A DNA stretch of 53,500 nucleotides from contig JBBHKE010002909.1 of the NCBI GenBank assembly GCA_037447655.1, positions 246,386 to 299,885 on the forward strand. Direction: 5' to 3'. Each line of letters begins with the position of its first letter. Positions within the stretch are counted from its first letter, which is position 1. Of this stretch, positions 19,390 to 29,805 are shown piece by piece. This stretch comes from Zygnema cylindricum (taxonomy: Eukaryota > Streptophyta > Zygnematophyceae > Zygnematales > Zygnemataceae). A model generated the notes under the pieces. That model was not told where the DNA came from and ran no database searches. It worked only from the letters and a program-made list of their open reading frames with translations. Made by a program: the position numbers and the translations under genes.

Positions 19390-20120
19390 TGTGTTTTTGG
19401 AGGTATAAGAGAAGTAAAGAGAGGGGAGGCACTTGAGGATGTCGAGGAATGTAGAGTGGATGACTTAGAAATGCGAAGTCAGATCTAGGATCCATAAGTG
19501 AAAACGTAAAAGGTAAAATTAATGAGGATAATTTTATAAATAATTGGGAAACAAAAACTGGTCGGATAGGGAGACTTCAACGGATTCCAAGGAAAGGGGA
19601 GAAGTGAAACTCGAAGGGGTTTTAAAGGATACGGGAGAAGAGGAATATTTAATGAAAGATTTAGGGGAGGAGAAATACTTATTGGGAATAAGTTTAGAAA
19701 GAGAGAGTGGAAAGAAATCCATGGGAGAGAGTGAGGAAAGTTCAATTTTTGCGGGTAATGGGTTTGACATCACTGTAGGGAGTGATTGCATTTAGGAAGG
19801 TGTGCCTGTAAAAGGGTTAGCACTTGGGCATGTGTTGTAGATTGGAGATGGGGCTGGCTGTTTGAATTGCAAGAGGGAAATCGGATTTAGTGTGGATGGA
19901 AAAGAGATGAGATGGATAAAATCTTTGCTTAGATTTATGAAAAGTGGGATGCTAAATAAAATGTGTGATGCAATTATTTCGGTTAATCTAATGCACTGTT
20001 TCAAGTACGAGAGTATTTTCTTAAAGTTTTATGAAAATAAAAGGAAAAGAAATAAAAAGAGAGAGGGAAAGAGAGTGTGTGTTTATTTGTGTGAGGGAGT
20101 CGAAAGGAAAATAGACTAGA
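19390..20120 (+). pseudogene. Copia-2 pol remnant (RT tail and RNase H scraps)
   Basis: Short pieces in several frames are still recognisable: DLGEEKYLLGISLERE (RT tail, near 19657-19704), DITVGSD (RNase H, near 19769), MRWIKSLL and HCFKYE (RNase H end, near 19906-20010). Protease, integrase and the RT core are absent. In copia-1 the same landmarks are spread over more than 3 kb, so a large internal deletion has occurred. Confidence 0.7.
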
Positions 20121-20132
20121 AAATAAGGAGAG
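20119..20132 (+). other. Polypurine tract of copia-2
   Basis: GAAAATAAGGAGAG directly precedes the TGTTGATAACTG start of LTR-C, the standard position for plus-strand priming. Confidence 0.8.
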
Positions 20133-21335
20133 TGTTGATAACTGAGTATTTCCTAGGTTTGTATTATAATAGGAAAAAGGTAGAGGCGGTCTACCTCTAA
20201 CTCCCTTCACCAAGCCCCCACACTTGATATAGTCACTAAAGGCTGGGTAGGGTGATAGAGCCATGGCAGCCTAAAGCTTTATAGCAAACATGTAGCAGAA
20301 AATAGATGGGTTTACCAAAAGTATTGACGGACCCACGAATTGATCCTGAAACCTGCCGTCCGTCAATATAGCCGTTAGCTTTGTCCGTTTAGTATAAGAC
20401 TAGTGCTAAGACATATATGGTTTGATAATTATATAAATATGTACGCGTAGACGACATCATTTAACAGCGCGAATAGATTCTTAGTACATAGAAACAATTT
20501 AGAGTAGTACGGTTTACGTGAAACAAATACCGCGCACATATTTTCGACGGGTAAGAATGAATACCGGATTTAATCGACGGCCGTGGTGCTAGCCGAAATT
20601 TCGGAATGGCCGCCTTGGCGTTTTCTGGCGCCGCCACTCCAGATGACACGTGGAAATGCGCTGGAGGATTGCGGAATCTCTGGAGCGCAAGATAACAAGT
20701 TTGGATGTGACATTTGTCACCTGTATGGTCTTGTCGAAGAGTTGCCGTTCAGAAAGTACTCCGGCGCCTGTCATTTTATGTATGGTACAATCTTGTGATT
20801 GACATCGTACTTCAGTAGAAGGGGTTTAGAGAGGGACTAGGACTTATAATATTTCTGGTAGGTAGGTGACTCTCCCAGAGAGCACCTTGTATAAATGGCA
20901 AACTTTGGCCAGCCATAACAATCAACTCAGTTTACCAATTTCAGTGATTCTTAGTGCTGCAGACTCAAGGGATATTAGGCTACACTAACAATCAACTCAG
21001 TTTACCAATTTCAGTGATTCTTAGTGCTGCGGACTCAAGGGATATTAGGCTACACTGGGGTGTAGTCGGTCAGAGCTTTTGCCTGCCTAACGGGCTGTAT
21101 TTCTAAGGGAAAGTCAAAGTGGGTGAATGTGACCAAATCTCATATTCTAACTTTGCATTTTGTGGTGGAACTGAGCACACAGAAAGTCTTATTTCACAGG
21201 GGTGAATTTGTAATGGGGTTTTGATTGTCAAGGGGTCAATCATTTGGGTTTATATAAACTTGGAGTCGGCACTATCTCGATTAGCTTCCTTTGGACATGC
21301 GAATTCTGTGTGGCAAAGGAGCCCATAGAATTTCA
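20133..21335 (+). repeat. LTR-C, 3' LTR of copia-2
   Basis: This LTR is about 1203 bases from TGTTGATAACTG to ATAGAATTTCA. A 70-base unit downstream of the TATA box is tandemly duplicated (20916-20985 and 20986-21055, one mismatch seen). The position of the gag ATG reads AAG here. TATAAA lies at 20890-20895. Confidence 0.9.
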
Positions 21336-21636
21336 CTTAGGCTATTCGTTTTTGTTTGCATTCACCTTGTATGGTTTTCTTCGCAGCGGTCACAATGTTC
21401 TAGTGTCATTTTACGCAAATTTCAAAAATTTGCGAACGTGAAAAATCTGCGAAGTCATGTCGCATGGCGACCGGACAGGAGTTGTTTGCGCAGAGGCATG
21501 TTGTAGAGCTAGAGCTACAAGGTTGTACATTAACAATGTCACGCAATGACATGCAACATACCAAATCGTTTCAAATATTACGATGCATCTTGCGACGCTT
21601 CAAAAAGTTTTAAAAAATTAAGGTGCGGCAAAGACA

Positions 21637-21684
21637 GATTGTACACGGTGATACCCGTCACGGGTATTGTAAACGTATACAATC
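21637..21684. repeat. 48-base hairpin in H2
   Basis: The ends GATTGTA / TACAATC pair, as does an inner stem ATACCCGT / ACGGGTAT. The hairpin has the same length and place as in H1 and H3. Confidence 0.75.
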
Positions 21685-21808
21685 GTCACAAACTTAAGTA
21701 ACAATTTCGAGTAAACACATAAAGACATCTGAAATCTGGATCCGCGAAATCCGCGCTAAAATACAAAGTAACTTCGCTAAGTTACAACTACATGGGGTCG
21801 TACCCTTA

Positions 21809-22612
21809 ATCACGAGCGGCCAAAAAATACATAATAGACTAAGGGTAGCCTTACACCAGGCGAAAAGTGGGGTTGTGTACTTGAGAGAGTTCCTTTCCGT
21901 AGTAGGCTGTACTGTTTTTTTTTTTTTTTTTTACAAAAGATGTTTACTAGAAATTCGTTAAGATTCTCCAGACTTTTTGGCGAAAACTTCCACAGTCCGA
22001 TTTTGAAATCTCGACGCAAACACCCCTTCTATCTAGTGTCTGGATAGTCTCCTCCGACTGTCCTTAGAAAGACACTTTGCGCTTACTGGACGCGTGTATC
22101 GGTCCAATTGTAAAAGTCAGATTCATCCACGACGGACGTGAATAATAAACTTACATGTGGAAAATAGCGTGTACCTTCTGACATCAAAGCCACCTTGTTC
22201 GACGGCAAAATCTTGGTTGTAGGACATCTTGTCATGCCTCTTTTATAAATGTGCACAATATAGTACAGTAGTTGCCATCTCCTCTGTTTTTCCAATATAA
22301 TGGCTTTTCCGAGTGGTGGCTTTAAACCCTTCGCCTTCTCCTTGCCCAAACCTCATCCCGTACATCCACCTTATGGTAATCTCATTTCATCTGTCCTAAC
22401 CAGACAACAATACTATAATGGGGCCATTCCACAAAGTAAGGGCTTTTTGGGCCACACAGAATGTTGTCGACCATCAAGAAAAGTATGTTTCGATGCAAGG
22501 AAATGCGCAAGACAATGAGGTCATACATCTTGAAGGAAGGGCACTAGTAGGTATTATCATTGAAAAATTGGGTAAATAATAGTCAGTTTATACACTTCCT
22601 ACATAAATTCAA
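21809..22612. other. Region between H2 and the 36-bp repeat, one short frame
   Basis: A 72-codon frame starts at ATG 22300 and ends at 22518. Its product has no recognised domain (MAFPSGGFKPFAFSLPKP at the start). After a possible shift the next frame continues to about 22580. It might be the start of the Harbinger ORF1 region or a random frame. A T-run lies at about 21915-21932. No end of the neighbouring Harbinger element could be fixed here. Confidence 0.3.
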
Positions 22613-22936
22613 AACTGTAAACTAAAGTAAGAATAGAATGTAAGCTGAAAACTGTAAACTAAAGTAAGAATAGAATGTAAAGTGAAAACTGTAAACTATA
22701 GTAAGAATAGAATGTAAAGTGAAATCTGTAAACTAGAGTAAGAATAGAATGTAAACTGAAAACTGTAAACTAAAGTAAGAATAGAATGAAAACTGAAAAC
22801 TGTAAACTATAGTAAGAATAGAATGTAAGCTGAAAACTGTAAACTAAAGTAAGAATAGAATGTACACTGAAAACTGTAAACTAAAGTAAGAATAGAATGT
22901 AAACTGAAAACTGTAAACTAAAGTAAGAATAGAATA
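22613..22936. repeat. Nine-copy 36-bp tandem repeat
   Basis: The unit is close to AACTGTAAACTAAAGTAAGA followed by ATAGAATGTAAGCTGA, 36 bases, repeated about nine times with scattered single-base changes and a few indels. It is AT-rich and non-coding. It lies about 360 bases upstream of the Myb/SANT-like frame, inside or at the edge of the Harbinger element. There are no unique spacers, so it is a minisatellite, not a CRISPR array. Confidence 0.9.
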
Positions 22937-23295
22937 ACAATTCATCATAAACTAATACTGCATAATAACAAATAGAATTGGGACAAAACTGACTTATAAA
23001 ACAGAATGTAAAATGGGTTATGAATAAAATAATAATAAGCTTGTAAATAAGGATATGTCTGTGGATTAAACTAGGGCAGAATAATAATCAAAATTATAAC
23101 TAAACATAGAATATAATAAGCATAATAGAGTTCGGAATAAGCGTAATTGGATACAAACCCTAAAATATCATAGTGGGCAATGTGAAATGATGATTGCTAA
23201 TATTTGTGTTGATATTTACGTGTGTTTCCTATAAATGGAGAGGGTCTTCAACAGAAAAATACAGGCATCAAGGTGGAAATTCCAAACAATCGAAC

Positions 23296-24210
23296 ATGGG
23301 GAAGAGAGGGAGAAAGAAAAAGGAGGCAAATAAAAAAAAAAAAGGAAAAGAAAATGTCGACTTAGGCAAAAAAGGTGTAAGTACTCCATCAACACCATCA
23401 ACATACCAAAGATGGACTGAAAATGAAGCCCTCATGATGATTTCTTTGAAGGTGGCTGATAATCGCAAAGAAAAGATAAACGGGTTAAAAGCTACCCATC
23501 GCTCCGCAGAGGAGAAGTGGAATTTAATACGTCTTCGGTTGGAGGAGAAAGGTGTCTCCAAACATTTTCAAACGTGTTGGCAAAAGTGGGAGAACATTAA
23601 AAAAGATTTTAAGAAGGTTAAAGATTGGCAGTCTAAAATACCTAGCGGTAACCAAGATTATTGGGCCATGCCGATGTTAGACAGGATAGAAAACAAACTG
23701 CCCGGAAGCTTTGGCGCAGGCTTTTACGCAGTCTTAGACGAAGGCATAGGTGGAAATGAAATCATCCAACCTAAGCATGTACGTGATACTTTTGAGCTTA
23801 GTCTTGGTGGCTCTAGCACATATGAAGAAAATGGGAGTGGAACAAAGAAAAACCCTATTCGTGATATACCGAGCAACAATCCTTCACTAGAAAACAATTC
23901 TTCACCAGAAAACAATCCTTCACAAGAAAACATGTAAAGTCATACTAGCAGGAAACGTAAAAGGAATGAAATATCTTTAAGCCCGGCTCGTTCCCTTGAT
24001 TTGGAAGGCTTTCGAGAAATTGCCTTGGAAATGTGAAAAATGAATGTCGAAGATACGAAGGAAACTGTTAATCAGTTTGGAGAAATGTTAAAGGCAAGTT
24101 CGGAAAAGAATGATCAACGTGCAGATCATTTAATTAATGCTTTGTGCATGCATTCACAAAAAATTGCGCGTGGTGGAAACAAGACAACCGAGACAACTTC
24201 AAATCTTTAA
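23296..24210 (+). pseudogene. PIF/Harbinger ORF1: Myb/SANT-like DNA-binding protein
   Basis: The frame from ATG 23296 begins with a Lys/Arg-rich nuclear-localisation-like run (KKKEANKKKKGKE). A Myb/SANT-like (trihelix) domain follows: RWTENEALMMISLKVADN, AEEKWNLI, CWQKWENIKKDFKKVKDW, DYWAM. The frame hits TAA at 23935-23937. The same frame continues with plausible sequence (RKRKRNEISLSPARSLDLEG), meets a TGA near 24034 and ends at TAA about 24208. Either the stop at 23935 is the true end, or the gene is broken twice. In PIF/Harbinger elements this protein acts with the DDE transposase in binding DNA and moving the nuclease into the nucleus. A host Myb/SANT-like gene cannot be excluded. Confidence 0.7.
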
Positions 24211-25336
24211 TGTACATTGAACTTATTCTTGCTTTTGGTTTTTTTTCGTTAGTTTTTATTGTTTTATCGAGGTATAACATATGTTGTTAAGTTTTTTCTT
24301 TTTGTTCTCAATTATTGTGTCGATAGCAATGATTAATGTTTTATTTGTATATGTTTTTTGTATTGTTCATGTTGACAGAAATCTTTACGGGGGATAAAAT
24401 CCTAATCTAGAGACTCACCAGTTGTCATTTTTTTCTCTGCGTTTCCGAACGTAAATAGAGTGGTTTTTCACAAATGCCTATTTTTTCTCGTAGTTCAAAT
24501 TAGTAGGGTTTTCACGCTTTGTAGGACAGTGTGGTTTGCTTAACGAATGTTTGGATTCAATTTGAAATTGTGTATGCTTCGCTTTTTTTAATATAAAACT
24601 TCAAAAGGCTTTTCGGAAAAAAATAGTCAATAAGTATTTATTCAAGACAACATGATAAATCTTGTTTATATAATTTGTGTTTTTTGTTTTACATGACAAG
24701 TTTAATATTTGTATGCTCTAGTTTTATATGCTTAACCCTTCGCCTAGTAAAATGTAGTTTTAATGTTGCTTAACAAAATTGTTACCTGAGCTCTCAATTT
24801 CATCAAAATAAAAGTGGCCAAACTCTAATTTAGTTTTAAATAATAATTTTATAAACGTAAATTGTAATGATATTTCATCAAATTTGAAAAATGTGCTTAT
24901 CGTACACTATAGTTATAGTTTTAGGCAGTAGGGGTACTTGTAAACTCTAACTCTAATATTTCTTCAAAAACTTGGAATTAATTAGGGTTGAAGTTGATTA
25001 AACAATAGGGCACAAACTCTAGAAAAACATATGAAACTTTTACAACAATAGTAAAAAGAATTTAAGATAAGTATAGCCAAAAAGGAAGCAAACTTTTCAT
25101 CAAACTCTTTCAACAATGGTAAACAAATTACAAAAGGGAAAAAAAAAGTTTTACTTGTAATGGCTTTGAAATCTTTTTCAAGCAATAAACATGCTCCAAG
25201 TAAAAAATATAGTCAAAAACTGATCAAACAACACAATACTATCACCGATTTCCTATCTGTTCAACTAATTTAGTCTAAATATGACATCCAACAGAAAACC
25301 ACGACCAAATCAATAACATCAAGTCTACAGTCTTTC
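24211..25336. other. AT-rich spacer between the two Harbinger frames
   Basis: The sequence is AT-rich with many T and A runs and no recognisable coding. It separates the convergent ORF1 (plus) and transposase (minus), and would be internal non-coding sequence if both belong to one element. Confidence 0.5.
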
Positions 25337-26460
25337 CTAACCATGCCTTTTGTACATGTCTTCAACTAAAAAGTCGTGAAGTTTTTTGCTTTCCTCATCA
25401 GTGTATGTTCCACTTTCCTCCCTCTCAACCTCTTGCTCCTCGTTTGGAGGAGTAGTACGTGGAGTAACCTCGTCAAAGTAACGTATTTCCCCATCTATCA
25501 CCAAGTTGTGCAAAGTGCATGCAGTAATGATCGTGTCAACCACATGCTCTATGTTTGCCAAAACATTTTTTTTGTCGAATATGCCCCATTGTCGTTTTAT
25601 CACTCCAAATGTTCGCTCGGAGCACATTCGTCTGCTACTATAGAAATAGTTGAAAGACTTCTAAGGTTCTGGAAGATCTGACCCCGGGTAAGGAGTGATC
25701 AAGTGTTAGCAAAGTGGATACACAGCATCTCCTATAATGAAAGGTGGAACATCTTTCTATGCAACATTGACTGAAAGGCCTCTCAACCCTCCCCTATACA
25801 AAATCGCATTCCCAATGCCACAATTTTTAAATACCCTGGCATCATGCATTCTACCGGCCTAACCCACACAAGCATCTAATATACGTGTATTGGGTGCCAC
25901 TACAACTTATAAAATGATACTATATTTCCTTTCCTTGTCATACCAATCTGCAGACCTCATCCCATCATTTAAACCAATGTTTATATGAGTAGCATCAATT
26001 GCTAATTGCTCCACAGCAATTGGGAAACTCAAATTTATAATCACTAAATGCAAATATAAGTTGGTCAAATTGGGTTCCAGTTGGCCACCTTATTAGACGT
26101 GGTGTGAGAATTTCCCACACGGCTCGGAAAAATATCTGTTGCTTCCTCATCACTGTTATGGCACTTACGGCAAACAACTCTCCTACACTTTCACTTGAGT
26201 TTCTGGTAGCCATTCGATAGATCACCATTTCTATTTTTCGTCAAACAATAAGCTTTTGATAAGGTATATTAAGCAAAGCAATGGGGGGGTCCGTTTCCAT
26301 CCGAAGTCCTATTTCCTCCACAAACAACAACACAACATCGGGGTTCATCGTGGTTGCATCGGGGTTGCCAACTTCGGGGTATGATTTAATACTCTCCTCG
26401 AATCCTCCATCGTCCACGATTATCCATTCAATTACAGTAAATACTTCCAATATTTAAGAA
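25337..26460 (-). pseudogene. PIF/Harbinger DDE transposase, decayed
   Basis: On the minus strand the order is an N-terminal region (TVMRKQQIFFRAVWEIL, LIRWPTGTQFDQL), the first catalytic Asp in LAIDATHI, WYDKERKYSII, a GRMHDARVFKN block with the second Asp, LITPYPG, and CSERTFGVIKRQWGIF. The last has the third acidic residue (Glu) and the ERxFGxxK pattern of HARBI1/PIF nucleases. VVDTIITACTLHNLV follows. At least four in-frame stops and one frameshift lie between 25690 and 26040. No ATG opens the N-terminal part. The enzyme would cut and join element ends at TTA targets, but this copy cannot be translated. The C-terminal 96 codons (25337-25627) are still open. Confidence 0.85.
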
Positions 26461-27228
26461 GTTTAGTCTTTGAGACTTATCTATCTTTTGGGTGAAATAT
26501 ATGAGGAATGTTAGAATAATCAGTTCTTCATCGAAGTGGTCCACTTCATTTATAGTGAGAAGAATGAAAATTGTTAAAAACAAGTCCATTTTAAAAGGAT
26601 GTTCCTTATTTGTAACGCGTGATGTAGCAATAGGCCGCGGTAAATTTAGGTTAGAGGCGTAAACACTGAAGGCGGCTGCGGAAGTTTTACTTTAGAGAAG
26701 GACGTCTAGAGGTGTCTTAAAAAGAAGGTCAGATTCGGGTCGTGGATATTGGAGTTCATAACCGTTCGTACATCGATAATACATGAATGTACAAATGTTA
26801 CATTCATGGACATTTGTACAAACTTTCATTTTACAAAGGTTTTCGTGGCCGTTGGTACGACGACAAATACAAAAACATTCAAATTGTACATTAGCATGAC
26901 GCTACTAGATATTTTAATCGTTGTCCGCTCTTACAGATACGCAATTGTCATTTTGTCTTATTCAAAACTTTCATTATTTCCGGGCGGCTCAAGAGGATCC
27001 TACGTGGTACCAATCGCAATCTAATAAGTAAGCAATTTTTGCTTTATTGCACGACCTGATGATAAGGTGTTACAAATATTACTACTAGTAAACATGACCA
27101 TACGATTATTGGGAACGTCTGATGGAAGGTTACCCTAAGGGTAACATTCCATTAGGCGATCGCAGTAAATGTACGGAAAATTTTAATGACACTGTTTACT
27201 AAATTTCCGCTCCATTTTGTCGGGTCAG
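26461..27228. other. Right flank of the Harbinger remnant; palindrome
   Basis: No gene is recognised. At 27122-27152 an almost perfect palindrome is centred on CCCTAAGGG with outer arms ATGGAA and TTCCAT. No end matching a left terminus near 21.8-22.3 kb could be found, so the Harbinger element boundary is unknown. Confidence 0.4.
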
Positions 27229-27962
27229 GGTGGACTTCCATTAACAAAAAAGTAGGGTTTTTTACTGACGGTCGTACCGTTTCGTACAGCTTCGTACAAA
27301 TTTTTTTCCAAGGAAAACAACATTAAAGAAAAATGTCCAATGTTGTAGGCGTAATTTCAGACCGTCGGATTCTATTACAGTTTTTATCCGAGACGCCACG
27401 TCACCAACCCTATAGTTTGTTAAGATTGTGCACAGGGTGGACAATTCTCAACACAGAACGTGTAAAAATAGGTCGCGTGGAAAAGATAAAAAAAATCCAC
27501 GGGGAGCCCACGCATATGTGCGTAGTCGTCGCAAGGGCCAGGAGGAGCCCTCGCATATGTGTGTACACGTCGTAAGGGCCACGTGCGTTCCGCCAAGGTG
27601 GTTGTGAATCTACCGAAATTAGCCCGTCACGCTCCCACCATCAAAGTTTGCCACCTTTTTGTCGTTGCGTTTGAAATTTTGTGTAGGGCATTTAATGCCA
27701 TGTGTACGGGTCATTAATTACCTCCGACGATACAGATATTTCCTCCGTGGGTACAAATATTACCTCCAATCTTACTGATATTGCGTTCAAAATTTGCATT
27801 CTAAGATTCTTTCAAGATTTTATGCATCTAATATTAACCTATGCGTTACTACCGGAATGAGCCAGACAAATAAAAAGTGGTTTAGTGTCGCGACCTAATG
27901 GAAGGCAAGCCTTTTAGTAAAATTTTCCATACAATTTTTGAGACGGCTAATGGAAGTCCACC
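27229..27962. mobile_element. Possible MITE with GGTGGACTTCCATTA ends
   Basis: GGTGGACTTCCATTA at 27229-27243 is repeated in perfect inverted orientation at 27948-27962, giving a 734-base unit. Target duplications were not seen. Inside it a 38-base unit starting GGAGCCC and ending AAGGGCCA is duplicated at 27503-27540 and 27544-27581. TAATGGAA words recur near 27122, 27897 and 27948, suggesting related fragments. Confidence 0.4.
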
Positions 27963-28517
27963 TTTAGTGAAAAACCTCTCGAAATTATGTTTGGTGCCAC
28001 GTAGTTAGTATTCACACTTTGAAAGTCTAAAAATATTCTTCAAACGTAAAATCTGAACCATAGTTCAAAAGTAGGTGAAAGTAGGCCCATTCAATATGCC
28101 TAGTGTATGCAAAACATACAATATGACCTCAAGACCCATATTGTATTCATACCTATTCGGACCAATAAAAATATTCGGACCAAAAATTAGACCAATTAAA
28201 ACATTCAGATCAAAAAAATTTATTTAGACCATCAAATTCGGACGATCGGACGGTCGGACAGTCGCTGATCAAAGTAGCGATCTAAGAAGATCATATGAAA
28301 AGCCCATTACACAACTTACGATAAAGGCGTCGACCAAAGGCATACCATAAAAACGCCTACTTTTGAACTATAATCTGAACGATAATATCTGTACTAGGGG
28401 AGGTGGTTAATGACTCGTAAGAAAAATTTGCGGCCATATTATAATTTTGAAAACGGAAATAAAAATTTCGAAACAGAATGACAAAAAAACGCCGCAAACT
28501 TTGAAGGTTGGTGGATG
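27963..28517. other. Intergenic DNA, no gene recognised
   Basis: Only simple-sequence features are visible, such as CGGACGATCGGACGGTCGG near 28239-28257 and repeated ATTCGGACCA/ATTCAGATCA words between 28155 and 28215. Confidence 0.5.
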
Positions 28518-29065
28518 TTAGGGTGCGTCTCCATGTGCCTAAGTAAGGGTTTTTTTTTGTCGTTTTCCTGTAAAACTTAGAGCTGTACCGCGTAAGTTTC
28601 AACCTTACAAAAATCGAGAGAAAATGAGAAGTACATTTTGCGTCACCATCGAATTTCAAGTGTACTACATGTTGTCGTTTTGTGTTATTTGACCCAAAGC
28701 CACGCCAAAAAACGTCATCTTCAAATTTCACTTTAAAACACAAGGAAGATGTGTTTTAAAACAAAGAATTTTCAAAAAACAAATAGAAACACTTAATCGC
28801 ACGTGTAAATTTTTTACAGGAAATTTCAAAAGAATTCAAGCGATGACGAAAAGTGAACAATCCGCTATGTTTTGTCGTTTGCGTTCAGGTAAGACAAAGC
28901 AAAGTACACAACTTTTTAGGTTTTGTCCGTTTGCGCTTGGTACGGATTTTATTTCGCGAGGGTCTTAAGATCCGATGCCATTTCACGTCGAGCAGATAAG
29001 AGACGCAAAAGGCAAAGTGCATCTTCTTCAACCGTGAAACAGCACAGGCTGGATGGCGATACATC

Positions 29066-29168
29066 TACAATGTCACGAAAAGTCATGCGACGGTACGTAT
29101 ACAATGTCACGAAAAGTCATGCGACGTCATGCGGCGGTACGTCTACAATGTCACGAAAAGTCATGCGA
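29066..29168. repeat. Triplicated 25-base word in H3
   Basis: TACAATGTCACGAAAAGTCA followed by TGCGA occurs at 29066-29090, 29100-29124 and 29144-29168. The spacing is irregular (34 and 44 bases). H1 and H2 have only a single diverged version, so expansion is specific to H3. Confidence 0.85.
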
Positions 29169-29206
29169 CCTCACAAGCAGTTACAAAAATAACGTGCGTC
29201 ATCACA

Positions 29207-29254
29207 GATTGTACATGTCGACAGCCGTCACGGGCATTGTCGACATATACAATC
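29207..29254. repeat. 48-base hairpin in H3
   Basis: Arms of 17 bases, GATTGTACATGTCGACA and TGTCGACATATACAATC, pair with one mismatch around a 14-base loop containing CCGTCACGG. This is the best-paired of the three family copies. Confidence 0.8.
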
Positions 29255-29447
29255 GTCACGCCTTTAAGTGACAACTTCGTTTGGTACTCAATGGGACACC
29301 TGAAATCCGGGTCCGCCGGATCTGCGCTAAAAAACAAAGTAAATTCTTTAAGTTTTAAGTACATGGAGACGCACCCTTAGACGGAGCGTACGATGATACT
29401 TTTTTTTGACTTATGTCCAGCGTGGCAGGGCCTGTACCACATACAAT

Positions 29448-29805
29448 CACTATGTAGTAGGACAACTGATTGAAGAGTATATGACTTAGGATGTAGAACA
29501 TTTTATGTATCCAGACTTCTTGACTGTGTAATCTGCAGACTGTTTTTGGGAAACTTCTGAGTTGCATATCTTGGTGTATGTTGGATCAATTTAGCTGAAA
29601 CTTTGGGAGTTGTCATTCTCTGTGATATTATATATTGTGGTATAGTTTGAAGGAGTTTGGTTCATTGTATCAGATTTGGTGAGCTGTAGAAAATAGCTGT
29701 TCAATAGGATTCTTGATTAGCTTCTGTAAGTGAGATCATGTCTACTTCCACTACTACTGTTGGTGCTTCACCTGCTCCACCTGCTCCAGTGGTTGTAGAA
29801 CAACA
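29448..29805 (+). repeat. Truncated 5' LTR of copia-3
   Basis: About 358 bases match the end of the 3' LTR. The repeat ends GTTGTAGAACAACA at 29805. The upstream U3 part is absent; H3 ends only about 70 bases to the left. The gag ATG (29738) lies inside this LTR. Confidence 0.85.

Larger units (their letters stand above)
15615..21335 (+). mobile_element. Copia-2: deleted copia element with an extra partial LTR
   Basis: The element is bounded by CTTAG at 15610-15614 and 21336-21340. Its order is LTR-A (15615-17183), partial LTR-B (17184-18281), primer-binding site, gag (18262-19389), a small scrambled pol remnant (to about 20120), a purine tract and LTR-C (20133-21335). LTR-A belongs to a diverged subtype and carries extra sequence. 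LTR-B resembles LTR-C more closely but lacks its first part. Protease, integrase and most of RT are missing, so it is non-autonomous. Confidence 0.9.
15074..21805. mobile_element. H-family PIF/Harbinger-like element H2, split by copia-2
   Basis: Both ends read GGGTACGACCCCATGTA in inverted orientation (17 identical bases). TTA flanks both (15071-15073 and 21806-21808). Without copia-2 the element is about 1.0 kb. Its left subterminal region matches that of H3 (AAAACTTAG block, TCATCTTCAAA block) and its right region matches H1 and H3. It has no transposase and lies only 41 bases from the end of H1. Confidence 0.85.
28521..29376. mobile_element. H-family PIF/Harbinger-like element H3 (complete)
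   Basis: Both ends read GGGTGCGTCTCCATGT in inverted orientation (16 identical bases). TTA flanks both (28518-28520, 29377-29379). It is 856 bases with no transposase. Frames inside it are short and overlap repeats. It shows the structure that H1 and H2 had before copia insertion. Confidence 0.9.

Noticed and set aside
22613-22936. CRISPR-like appearance of a 36-bp repeat
   Set aside because: The units are directly adjacent with no unique spacers, and the DNA is from a plant. It is a minisatellite.
28357-28743. A 128-codon minus-strand frame
   Set aside because: It runs from flanking DNA into H3, crosses the terminal repeat, and has no known motif.
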